Shown here: piece after piece, positions 10,442-19,805 of the stretch | How positions within the stretch are numbered: position 1 is the stretch's first letter | How the letters are laid out: each line of letters begins with the position of its first letter | Assembly (NCBI GenBank): GCA_018398765.1 | Contig: JAHBMJ010001683.1 | Location: 72,317 to 95,981, forward strand | Length of the DNA stretch: 23,665 nucleotides | Source of the DNA: Chromera velia | Taxonomy: Eukaryota > Sar > Chromeraceae | Reading direction: 5' to 3' | The notes under the pieces: model-generated | Database searches by the model: none | Told to the model about the DNA's origin: nothing | Seen by the model: only the letters and a program-made list of their open reading frames with translations | Made by a program: the position numbers and the translations under genes

Positions 10442-10681
10442 ATGTGGCAGCAGAGGCTAGAGCAGGAAGTCAATTTGCACCTCCCTAAATCTAAGTGCCA
10501 CTTAAAAAACTACAATCAAGATGATTTCTATATCTGCATCATCGTTTTTCAAGAGACCGTCTACGCCTGCGGCGTAGATGGTCAAGACACTGTCCAGATA
10601 TGCGGCTTTGGCTTTCACGACACCGTAAATGATCCACACCTGCGGCGCGGACTTTCAAGCTTATCCAAAAATGTGGCTTAA
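10442..10681 (+). CDS. doubtful small ORF containing an 11-residue tandem repeat
   Basis: This 79-codon frame starts at the ATG at 10442 and lies in AT-rich DNA. Its C-terminal half has an imperfect 11-residue period: FQETVYACGVD, GQDTVQICGFG, FHDTVNDPHLR. Each copy keeps (Q/H)(E/D)TV at the same place, and the first two also keep CG. The DNA shows the matching 33-base period. The first copy contains a near-perfect inverted repeat (10555-10567 with 10571-10583). It could be the remnant of a longer repeat protein or a minisatellite that happens to be open. I do not recognise a family. Confidence 0.25.
   Translation: MWQQRLEQEVNLHLPKSKCHLKNYNQDDFYICIIVFQETVYACGVDGQDTVQICGFGFHDTVNDPHLRRGLSSLSKNVA
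10555..10583. repeat. inverted repeat, 13-base arms
   Basis: GACCGTCTACGCC at 10555-10567 faces GGCGTAGATGGTC at 10571-10583 around a 3-base loop (TGC). One position is a wobble or mismatch. It sits inside the first unit of the 33-base tandem motif. Confidence 0.8.
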
Positions 10682-10898
10682 ACTTTTAAGTGGTAGTTAG
10701 GTTTACAGAGGTCTCAATTTGTAGGTGATTTCTATAATTATAAGATAAAACGGTCACAGTGCTCAACGGCACTACTAAATCACTTATCATTTATATTAAT
10801 TAAAGCTTGGAAATAAACTTAAAATTACAATAGATGTACTTTCATAATTGTATGTAAGCAGCGCAGTGCGCTATCTAGCGCGCACTATTGTGTAAGGC

Positions 10899-10985
10899 TG
10901 AGAAAAGGTGCAGAAGGTGCTGGTGCTGGTGTAAAAATAGGTTTGCACCTTAAATCAGGTGCAAAACAGGTGCAAAATAAGGTAC
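10899..10985. repeat. GGTGCA-rich repeat cluster, left copy
   Basis: Several AGGTGCA words on both strands are crowded into under 90 bases. It shares with the right copy (13080-13180) an identical 22-base word at 10953-10974 (AATCAGGTGCAAAAC at its start) and GGTTTGCACCTT at 10940-10951. ACTATTGTGTAA lies just to its left at 10884-10895. An imperfect GC-rich palindrome, AGTGCGCTA facing TAGCGCGCACT, lies at about 10865-10886. Confidence 0.75.
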
Positions 10986-11711
10986 ACCGTTTACCCTATG
11001 AAAGCTATGTTTCTAGGGTTGATTTTTAGTGTTTCTAACGGCCAAAAGGCGCTTCATTCAAACCTTAAAAGCTTTTTATAATATAAATTTGCTACACTAG
11101 TTTTTATTATGCAAAACAACTTTAAATGTCGCTAGAAATATCAGTGAAAAGGCGATAAAAAGCAAAAATAAAAAATATTACAATTAAAGACTCTATGTCT
11201 CTGACTGTCTCATGACTTCGGTCTCTTTTTAGGTCTTTTTTCTCAACTTAAGCAACATTTTTCACCTCTCCAATGCTTTTTCTGTATGTTTATAGTGTTT
11301 GAATATGTTTGGCGCCGTTTGCGTGCTGCACCGTAGTCCAGTTCTGTCCCTACGGTCCATAAAACCTTCCAACTGCATGCATGCCCCTTTGGAGCAAACT
11401 CATAAAGAAAGCAACCATAAATGGTGCGTTTTCATAAAAAAGAAAAAGAAGAAAGAATAAAACAAAAGAAGGCTTTTTTTTATTTGCATTTTTTCTCTGA
11501 GCAAGGGCAAGTGAGGATGAGTGAGGGCCTGATCTCAAGGTTCAGAGCCTAGCCCCGCCATATACCCTAGCTCTCTTCTTCACTCACCCCCTAGCTCACC
11601 CCCCCACACAAAATGATAACGGAGGACAAAAAAGAGGAAGAAGAGAAAGAAGAAGAGGAGAAAGAAGAGGAGAGAGCAGGCTCCTTCTAGAAGCTCCTTG
11701 CAGACTTTGTC

Positions 11712-12077
11712 TCACTCGAAGTTTAACTTGAAAGTCGACCTCAGTATGTTATTTTTCTTCCCTAAAAACTCCTCTGGTTTGATGCAGGCTGGTTGGGGCG
11801 GAGGGGAGGCTTTGGCTTTGGCTTTTGATTTGGGTTTGGCTTTGAAGAATAAGAGAAATACGAACAGAGTCGGACAGGTGCGATTCCTAACCTCAGACCC
11901 TCTTCTTTTGACTGACCCGGCGTGATTCATGATGTCCATCCAGACTAGCTTGTCTTTCCATACCCTCCTAAGCCACCTGCAAGGATCTACATGGCTAGTA
12001 CAAGTAGTTTCTCCGTCTTCAGATCTAAAAGAAGGCTCTTCCTGCTCTTCAACAACTCTTCTTTTGTTTGCTGCCAT
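11712..12077 (-). CDS. hypothetical small basic protein or exon, low confidence
   Basis: A 121-codon frame starts at the ATG at 12077. The N-terminus (MAANKRRVVEEQEEPSF) is protein-like. The middle is Trp/Lys/Arg rich, and a KAKPKSKAKAKASPPP stretch follows. It is the only frame in the 9.4-13.7 kb region with such composition, and the DNA here is less AT-rich than around it. I recognise no domain. It could be a single exon of an unplaced gene, a degraded element fragment, or chance. Confidence 0.3.
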   Translation of the reverse strand: MAANKRRVVEEQEEPSFRSEDGETTCTSHVDPCRWLRRVWKDKLVWMDIMNHAGSVKRRGSEVRNRTCPTLFVFLLFFKAKPKSKAKAKASPPPQPACIKPEEFLGKKNNILRSTFKLNFE

Positions 12078-12923
12078 TTATTTGAAGCCGTTTATCTAGA
12101 CAGGGCCCCGGTTTGTGAAATTAAAAAATGATTAACTGCAGTGACCGGTATACAGGACCGGTATGACTGACGACTCGCGAACGAAGGGGTGAACGCCCCT
12201 AGGAAAGCTGCAATTCCCTCTACAGATGGACTTCAAACCCTTTGGAAGTACCAAACGCAACGAGAAGCCGTGGTATGACAGAAAGTCAAATATAGATCTG
12301 TATGTGAGCATGCAAACTTGACAAGCCATCAGCAGACGGAAGTGACGAATGGTTCCACTCTCTAAGGTAAAGCAACAAATCGAATGATCAAACCGATTGC
12401 ACTCTTACTGACTAAGATAGATCGAGCCCGCAAATCGTAAAGAGCACCCGGCACCAGGTTTCAAAAGTCTTTACCTACAACCAAGAGGGAGAGTGTCAAC
12501 ATACCTTCGCGTATGCGTGTTCCCATGTGTGTGCCGTTTCTGCTTCTCTTTATCATATGAAAAAGAATCTACGTACAGCACTGCGTTGGTATTCATCCTC
12601 GGATTGCTAATAAATTAAGGTTGAGGAAGCTGTTTCCTCCCGGCAAACCGTTTGGCATTGTGCCATTGCTATGCAAACGGACTCAGTCTGCTTACTCGGC
12701 TTCTTGACTCAAACCTGTTGTTCTGGTCCTTTTACCCTTGTCCGCTCCGCGTTGCTATATGTTGCTATACATATATATGCAGTCGTTTCTATTATATAAA
12801 GCAGCCCATAAAACAGTTCTCATGCTGCAAAGAGAAGAGGTACTCATGCTCCAATGGACTTGATTTCATGCAGCGCATACGTACGTTGTCGAACGTGCGT
12901 TCAGTAACCTCTGTATGCATATA

Positions 12924-12955
12924 GCCGATTTTAAATTTTTCTCAAAAATCGGCTG
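12924..12955. repeat. perfect 10-base inverted repeat (hairpin)
   Basis: AGCCGATTTT at 12924-12933 pairs exactly with AAAATCGGCT at 12946-12955 around a 12-base AT-rich loop. A strongly GC-rich patch (about 12965-13050) follows at once, inside otherwise AT-rich DNA. No gene end lies nearby, so I do not call it a terminator. Confidence 0.8.
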
Positions 12956-13079
12956 ATTAGATTTGTTCCGCGCACCGCGGCCCGGCAACACGCGCGTTTG
13001 GGGCCGCGGGGAACCGCAGGGGCGGGGCCGCGCCGCGTTGCATGGCCATAACGCTAACACTTTTTACCCAATTCCATTC

Positions 13080-13180
13080 AATCAGGTGCAAAACAGGTGC
13101 ATCAGGCGCATCTGGTGCAAAACAGGTGCATCTGGTGTAACTTCTTGGTTTGCACCTTTTCTGAGGTGCACCTTTTCCAA
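13080..13180. repeat. GGTGCA-rich repeat cluster, right copy
   Basis: It carries the same 22-base word as the left cluster at 13080-13101, a second copy of GTGCAAAACAGGTGCAT at about 13118-13134, GGTTTGCACCTT at 13147-13158 and AGGTGCACCTTTTCC near 13164-13178. ACTATTGTGTAA follows at 13186-13197. In the left copy that word precedes the cluster, so the parts are arranged differently in the two. Confidence 0.75.
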
Positions 13181-13729
13181 GCCCTACTATTGTGTAAAAG
13201 AATCCATATAAAGTAATGTAACAACTATACACACAACTCCTAGCTCACTCAGGCTAGCCTAGCTTAACTTGAATTAAGTTTCAAACACTCAGTTTCTAGT
13301 GAAAAATGTCATTAAGGGTTTATGCATTGAATATAACACCACCTTATTTGGAAGTTATTCCTAGCTTTATTCCAAATTTGCTTTTGCATTGTTCCAATTT
13401 ATTAAAAAAATGTGAATTCACTGCAATTCACTATAGGCAATTCAGCTGTAAGTCAAACCTTTTTACGATGATTCGTCGATGAATTAGACTGAAGTTTACT
13501 TAATTTCTGACGGAGTTGCCAGGAATTAAGTGGCGCAGTAACAATTAGAGTGACGGCTTTACGCTTGCTCGAGTCCCAAGTACATATCCCCCCGCGATTT
13601 TTTGACCCCCTCTTGTACCCCACTTTCACATAGATTTGCACAAGGCCTGGATGGCAGAAGCCGAACCCTCGGACGAACCGCTTTTGGCAGCTAGTCCCCC
13701 CCGCCCTTTCTCCACCCCTCCGCTTCTTG

Positions 13730-14289
13730 TCAATCGGCACGGAGCATGTCCAGCACGGCGCGAATACCTGTCAACGAACGATAAAGGGCATGCAAGAAGG
13801 GATCCATGAGAACAACGACAGGCGATGAAGAACACGTAAGACGACATGTCTGAAGAAGGACGAAGACTCGGAATAGCTCCTCAACATGAGAGCTTGCAGA
13901 TGGCCAAACATTTACAAACGGTGGCGCGCTGCGCACAGGATGAAAAGATCGCAGCAACACGTGCGTACAGGCACGCAAGCAGGCAGAATTCTTTCCGTTA
14001 GAAAGTGCGCAAGACTTACAGACAGAGTGGAAGGTCTCCCTGGAGACACACGAAAATGGAGTGCGTGACGGGCGGGCGAAGCATGTAGAACACTTTCTGT
14101 CTGTGTCTCTGTCCGACCTGGGAATCGGTCGGGCTCTGCTGCGAGGTCTGGGTTGTTTCTGCAGGCCTCTGCGAGTTCCTTCAACGTCCACGCGACGTAA
14201 TCTGCCCTCAACTCGGGCAGGTCGGCTGAGGGGTCGGTGCCTTGAAGGATTCCTGTCGCAGATGCAGTTCGGAAACATCTGCACGCTCG

Positions 14290-14361
<72 letters not shown>

Positions 14362-17300
14362 TATGAGGAAGCAGTATGACGGACGACAGGATTTTGGATT
14401 CTCCCACACACAGACTCATTCTCTTTCATCATGAGGGTGGGGAAGCCTGCATGAGGGGCTTGTAACAGAAGTTGAAACAAAAGAATGCATGCAGAAGCTT
14501 GACCGACAAGGGTTTCCTCCACTAGAAACAGGACGATGTGTCCATCATGACTCCTTGCTCTCTCTCTCGCCTGGTTCTCTGCAGCGTGCCTATCTCGCTA
14601 TTTCTTCTCTTCTCTTCTCCGCGCTAGCTGTCTTGCCTGACTGACCTCAGTGGCAGGAGCTGTTCGGGTGCAGGGACCGTGACGGGGTTGGAGCCTCCTC
14701 TGGGGTCGCCTGCGTGAGTGCAGATCGAGAGGTCGATGCGCACATTCATGTTTCGAGAGGGGAAAAGGGATCAAAATGGGCAGGTGCAGAATAAAGAGCA
14801 AAGTGCAAGCATAAAATTATGAGTGACAGAGTGATAGTGAACACCTCGCCCTCCTTCCCGATTCTTCTCAGTTGATGGACATACCTGAGGCGTACGCACT
14901 GCTCTGGTTCCCCTGTCGTGCCCTGTGCATCACCGCAGCCCCGAAGGCCCTCTGGTCGGAAGTCCAACGCTCATACCTTCTCTGCACTTCTTCAGACATC
15001 GATAAGACCTGCAGGCATAAAGAAAGAAGGAAAAAGGGGAAATCAACTCGCCTCATTTCAGTCTCCGTCTGCTCGGTATCTGGTACCGTCTGGTTATTCC
15101 CCTTCGACTTCTTGGCTTTCCGGTGTAGTTTTTTTTCTTCTTGTTTTTCCGCTTCTTTTCTTGCTTGAAGAGAGAAGAGAGAACAAAACAGGGAACAAAG
15201 AAGGAACTGAAATGAGTACTCGTTGTCAAAGCATTACAACGGAAGACACACATAAATGGAGCGGGACGAAAGACACACATACACACACACACAGAGAGAC
15301 AGAGAGAGAGAAACGAAACCCACCGGATTTTCCCCTCCATCTGCCCCTGCCGATGCCATCCCCCCGTCTGCCCCCGTTCCTGTTCCCTGCGGTGGCGTCG
15401 CCAGATTTGTCATCAAAGAGCTCAACAGCCCCCCCAACCCCCCCACAGGAAGTCCCCCAGCAGGCCCACCCACCCCCACACCACTGCCACTCATACCACC
15501 ACCAGACATCCCCCCAAATGTCTGTGGTTCTTCAGACTCTCCTCCTGCCTCCCCTCCAGCATCCTCCCACACCTCTTCTTCCTCTTCATCCAACGCCTCC
15601 GTTTCCGATGCCGGGGGTGCACTTCGCCTCTCCGGGCTTCTGCCTCGGGTCTCCCCCACTCCCGGAGCTGCGGCTGCGGCTGCAGCACCATCCACCGCGT
15701 TTGCTGTGGCCCTGAGAAGTCTGGCGACTGCAGTGCGGCTTTGCGGCGGGAGCTCTCTGACTGCACGAACAGCCTGCAGACGAGAGAGATGCAGCATCAG
15801 ACGCCACCGATTTGACGAGTCTTCATTGTCATGCATGCAGAACAGCTCTCCGATTTCACGAGAAATCTTGACAGATCGATGTTCCAATCTTGGTAGAAGG
15901 GAGGGGCCCTCTCAAAGCAGCAACACAGATTTAACTTGCAGGAGCTGCAAGAGAGCACTTCAGTCAAAAAAGTCAGACAGACTCTCGGGTAATCATGCGA
16001 CAGACGGGGTCCTCTGAGGGTGGGAGGGGGAAAGTAAGAAAGCGTGCAAGTGAGAAAGCAAAAGTCAGAAAGTTTTATTTTCCTCTGGATAACAAAGTGT
16101 GCATTGGGGTACGTGACGCATGAACGAGAAGGTGCAGCAGCAACAAAACCCCACAGCATCAAAAAGAAAGGAGAGCACTCGGCCGATTCATCCGATCATT
16201 CAGGGAAGTAACTGTTGCATGCTCAACTGCGCTGAAGAAAAAACACCCTACGACGCCCCACTTGTTGCAGTTCCTCTGTGCCCCAGCTTCCACCCGGACC
16301 TCCTCCGCCTCCCGCTCCTCCCGTGATTTCCGTCCCCCCTCCTCGTGCTGCACCTGCACCTGCTGCAATGAAGACCAACAACCCGGCGGAAAAAAGAGAG
16401 GGACCAAAAGCGGCTCGATATCTTGGGGTCTCTTTAAACCTGTTCAAGGATGAGGCTGAAAAGGCCACTCTGTAACGAACTCGGTGTCGGAAAAACTGAT
16501 GCAACCTGAGCGGAACACTGCCTTCATGGCCCACTCAAGATCCCCTCCGTCTGTTCAAGATACTCGGAAGTCTGTTTAAAGAGAGGAGGATTCTTCGAGA
16601 GTTAGGGGAAAATCGTACACAGGTAATTGAAAGTATCATGAACGAATGATCCCTGTCCCGAAATGAGCAGTTGGATCCACATGAGGTCAGAGAGCACTCT
16701 GACAGTCAAAAGACGCACGCACAGAAATGCTGGGAAGGAAACCGATTCAGACAACGACAAGTCACACACAGAATCACTGCAACGAGAAAATTATGAGGTC
16801 GATGCAGTGAGGCACAAACATAAGACAAAAGACCCACACACACACCTGGTTCTGTTGGTGCGGCTGTTGCAGAGGCCCCTGCATGACTTCCTTGTTGAGG
16901 CGGTCGGAGGATCTCCTGTAAGAAGTCTGCAGCCAGACAGCCAGCCAGGAAGGTTCAATCAAAAAGCGGGTCGGAGCATCTCCAGGCAGACGAGAACAAA
17001 AAGACGGGAAAGGATCCGGCAGCAGCGTGCGGGTGCTCACTCACTCCATTCACAGAGTGCCAGACAGAGAAGCAGGGGGCAATCAAGAAGACAGGTGTTC
17101 TCAAGGAGTCGATCGATGAGTCCTGCAAGCGATCACACACAGTAGGTTAACTTACTGGCAGGAAAGAGAGGAGGGCGGGTGGCCCCAGAAGGAGCATTTC
17201 CGGATGTTCCCAATCCAGGAGGCTGCTGTGGCTGTGGAGGTCCCCTTAGGAGGTCCTGGACGAGGCCTGAGGGTCAGGCAGGAAGTCGGGAGGGAGGGAG

Positions 17301-17450
17301 AGAGGGAGGGAACGAGTTTTTGAAGAGAAGAGGAGGCAGGCAAGGATGACAAACTCCATCACTTGCCAAAGTGGCTACACACATCCACGCACACACTCCC
17401 GCACGCTCGCTCGCACGCACACCCACACCCAGACCCAGACCCACACACAC

Positions 17451-17500
<50 letters not shown>

Positions 17501-17718
17501 TCTTTCTTTGGCTTTGAGGAAGGACGCACTCTGGCTTGATTCTTGAAAGAAATAAAACCGACCGCCAGAGGAAATAAACCAATGGAACGAGATGAAACAT
17601 TAAACGGCCAGCAGGGCAGAAAAGCCACATTTACTAACGCATCCGATGGGGTGAAAAAACAATCGCCACTGCCCCGCCACCCCTCCTCTCTCTCTCTCTC
17701 TCTCACGCACACACATAC

Positions 17719-17759
<41 letters not shown>

Positions 17760-19035
17760 CAGAAGGACAGACCTGCGAAAGGATTTCCGGCCAAAGGGTC
17801 GGGTGGTCTCGTGGGGGAGGTTGGGTTGGGTCTCGGTGAAGCAGAGGGGGGGGCAAAGGGTGGTTGCACGGGGTGACTTTCCCCTGGTGGGGCAGGTGGG
17901 GCAGTTCCTGTACTCGGGCTTTGTTGTGTTGTCGGCTGTCCCGCCTGTGCCGGTTGGGTTGATTCCGTGGTGGGTGGAGACGTCGGCTGCTGTTGTGGAG
18001 ACTGCTGGGACGCATTTGGTTGGGGTTGTGGGGGCGCAGGGGGGCGAGTCGGTCCCTGAGCGTTGGCCTGGGGGGGTGGAGGAAAATTTGTGTTAAGTCC
18101 TTGGAGCAGGTTCTGAATAAGGCTTCCCATGTTACCCGGGCCGCCAGGAGGGAAAGGACCAGCGAGCATCGGGCCAGAGCCCCCTGTTTGATAATGGAAC
18201 ATGATGCCTCCTGGGAACTGATGTACCCCGTGCTGGGTCTGTTGGGGCGGCTGCGGTTGCTGCGGTTGTGGGGGGGGCCCTGCACCTGAAGTATTGGGTG
18301 CTGTGCCGGGGCCCCGCTCCATTTCCTCCGGAATTTCTGCCAGACTAATGGTCATGCCGCTCTCTGTGATGTAGTGCCCGAGTGTCTGGGCATCATCCAA
18401 AGGACGTCCTGCTCGAACACGAATGTCCAGACAGAGAAAAATCTTGTGCACTGTCAAGCTTGCAAGGCGATAAGGTCACGAATGAAGTGTGCAGACCAGA
18501 AGAGCGGCAACGAGAGGTTTTTTTAGCATCAGCCGACCGCGAGTCTTGTCAACAAGGTTTCTGTATCCCAAATATAAAGTGTGCAGCCCCACGGCTGGCT
18601 TTTGCGGAGACATGGCAACGGACAGAAGGACATACTCACTCACGACAGACAGCACGCACTCCTCTGACCAGTCAGGATCGATGGATGTCTCCTCCGCCCT
18701 TCAATAGACACGTGTGGTAGCAGAGAAAATGAAAGAGAAGTCGCGTGAAAAATCGAAGAAAAGATGTGACAGGGTGGTCGAGTGAGGACAAAGCTCACGA
18801 CACCAGTGCGGAGAGCTAGATGCGGGAAAAATGAAAACCGGATCTTCATGGCACCGAAAGAAAAAGACAAACAACTGGACCGACCCCGAAAGATCAGACG
18901 CTGTCGTGCAGGAGGGATACCCACAACGTCTTCTGCGACACTCTTGAAGTCTCCCACCAGCATGTCTTTCACTACCGTGAAGGAGCTGGTGGAACCATCG
19001 AGGAGCCTCACGTTCAGTTCGATTTCTTCTTCCAT
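13730..19035 (-). CDS. BAG6: BAG6/Scythe-like ubiquitin-like-domain chaperone, ten exons
   Basis: Exons on the minus strand: 19035-18885, 18408-17773, 17266-17156, 16926-16846, 16362-16262, 15773-15324, 15008-14885, 14709-14646, 14278-14020 and 13849-13730. They sum to 2097 bases, 699 codons with the TGA. Residues 6 to about 75 are a ubiquitin-like domain, with QRLIFRGRPLDDAQTLGHY spanning the first splice junction. The middle is Pro/Gln rich, then Gly rich with an acidic run (DEEEEEVWED). Residues of about 511-627 resemble the C-terminus of animal BAG6: EEVQRRYERW, then SSAYASG, then DLPELRADYVAW ... NNPDLAAEPDRFP. In animals BAG6 is a cytosolic and nuclear holdase that binds GET4 and UBL4A, hands tail-anchored proteins to targeting, and triages mislocalised proteins for ubiquitination. 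At about 698 residues this is shorter than the human protein. The exon 5 end (16262 or 16247) and everything after RFP, including the last exon, are uncertain. An in-frame extension upstream of the chosen ATG exists (to 19158) but is hydrophobic and unlike the family. Confidence 0.7.
14292..14359. repeat. (CA)n(GA)n composite microsatellite, intron 8 of the BAG6-like gene
   Basis: On the transcript (minus) strand it reads (CT)n then (TG)n and ends about 13 bases before the acceptor GTGCAG of exon 9, so it supplies the pyrimidine-rich region before that splice site. Confidence 0.95.
15272..15311. repeat. (CA)n(GA)n composite microsatellite, intron 6 of the BAG6-like gene
   Basis: On the transcript strand, CT then TG units begin about 12 bases after the donor GTGGGT of exon 6. 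Confidence 0.9.
17441..17500. repeat. (CA)n(GA)n composite microsatellite, intron 2 of the BAG6-like gene
   Basis: About 20 GA units preceded by CA units. It reads CT then TG on the transcript strand and lies mid-intron. Confidence 0.9.
17687..17760. repeat. CT, CA and GA composite microsatellite, 5' part of intron 2 of the BAG6-like gene
   Basis: A (CT)n run, a short CACA/CATA stretch and a (GA)n run. Opposed CT and GA runs could pair as a hairpin. The GA end (CT on the transcript strand) lies about 12 bases after the donor GTCTGT of exon 2. Confidence 0.9.
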
Positions 19036-19805
19036 TCTTTTCACGAACCCGTCTGAGGATTTAATATGACGGGAAAACCACAAACTGATTCTGACCACCA
19101 AAAAGGCAACGAAGTGGATCCCAGCGATCCACTCAATGGCAAGTCGACACTTTGGCACACAGAGGAGCTTTCGGAAAGATGTACGAGTTAGGGAAAGGGT
19201 TGCTCACACACACCTCTCGGGATTAGTTTGTTCGGGGCAAACTGCAGCTGGGCCACTGAACACGATGAGAAATCCTTTCCAAGGCAAACAAAAACGGTCT
19301 TGGGCGGAACGCACGTTCTTGAGGCTTACTTAATTTTCGTCCGATGAGCAATCCGCTCAACTTCTTCAACTACAAACAGTCAGTCGAGTCCGTCATATAT
19401 AGTCCGTCTCCTTGAGTCAAGATCTGCCTGCATAATGCTGCGTAGCCGTCTCCTAGCTTCGAAGCAGCCGACCCGAAAAGCCGAAATCCGCGCACTTTGC
19501 ATCGTTTTTTAAATTTTTGAGCTAGGCGTCTCTGAAAATCTTTTCGTCTTCGATCAACAGACTGCAACTACGTCCAATCTTTTGTGAACCCGACCTCCTC
19601 CCTTCTGCATCTCTTATCGATTTTCCGTGTTGCTGTGCCGCTTATGCGAGAGTCAAAGGCGTGTGATTAATCTGCTTGGCTAGAGAGTCAAGCTAGCAAG
19701 GTTTCATTTTAGAAAAAACAGCGCTGCCGGCTGGTTTCCTTCCTCTTCACCCTTCTTCCACCCCACCTTTCGCTTTCTCCAAGTGGCATACAGGCAGAAG
19801 GCAAG
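19036..19805. promoter_or_regulatory. bidirectional promoter region between BAG6-like gene and CCT7
   Basis: The two start codons face away from each other across 770 bases. The stretch has no open frame that looks coding and no long microsatellite. It contains a short AT-rich segment (ATATATAG near 19395) and several TTTTCG/CGAAAA words. I cannot identify a core promoter element. Shared control of the two genes is inferred from the head-to-head arrangement only. Confidence 0.55.

Larger units (their letters stand above)
9390..13729. other. AT-rich, gene-poor region with repeat fragments
   Basis: Base composition changes from GC-balanced or GC-rich to AT-rich between about 9900 and 13450. 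No long open frame exists. Contents I can point to: (GA)n at 9622-9647, a diverged direct repeat at about 9888-9927 and 10755-10793, a 33-base tandem motif at about 10549-10650, GGTGCA-rich clusters at 10899-10985 and 13080-13180, a weak minus-strand frame at 11712-12077, a hairpin at 12924-12955 and a GC-rich patch at about 12965-13050. It could be degraded mobile-element DNA, but I recognise no transposase, reverse transcriptase or terminal repeats. Confidence 0.6.

Noticed and set aside
12076..12330. Possible tRNA or structured RNA near GACCGGTAT tandem words and AGGGGTGAACGCCCCT
   Set aside because: No cloverleaf can be drawn, and there are no A-box or B-box sequences in the right places; only short chance palindromes are present.
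13453..13740. 95-codon minus-strand basic frame downstream of the BAG6-like stop
   Set aside because: It begins at a non-ATG codon, overlaps the last exon in another frame and has no recognisable features.
15256..16017. 253-codon plus-strand Pro/Ser-rich frame
   Set aside because: It is antisense to exon 6 of the BAG6-like gene. The minus-strand reading joins in phase to both neighbouring exons and has the acidic and Gly-rich segments expected of real protein.
17346..17546. Thr/His and Arg/Glu-rich frame over the intron 2 microsatellite
   Set aside because: A pure product of CA and GA dinucleotide repeats inside an intron.
19036..19158. 41-residue N-terminal extension of the BAG6-like protein with a hydrophobic segment
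   Set aside because: The frame is open upstream of the chosen ATG, but ubiquitin-like domains of this family start close to the N-terminus, and the extension would place a membrane-like segment on a soluble chaperone.
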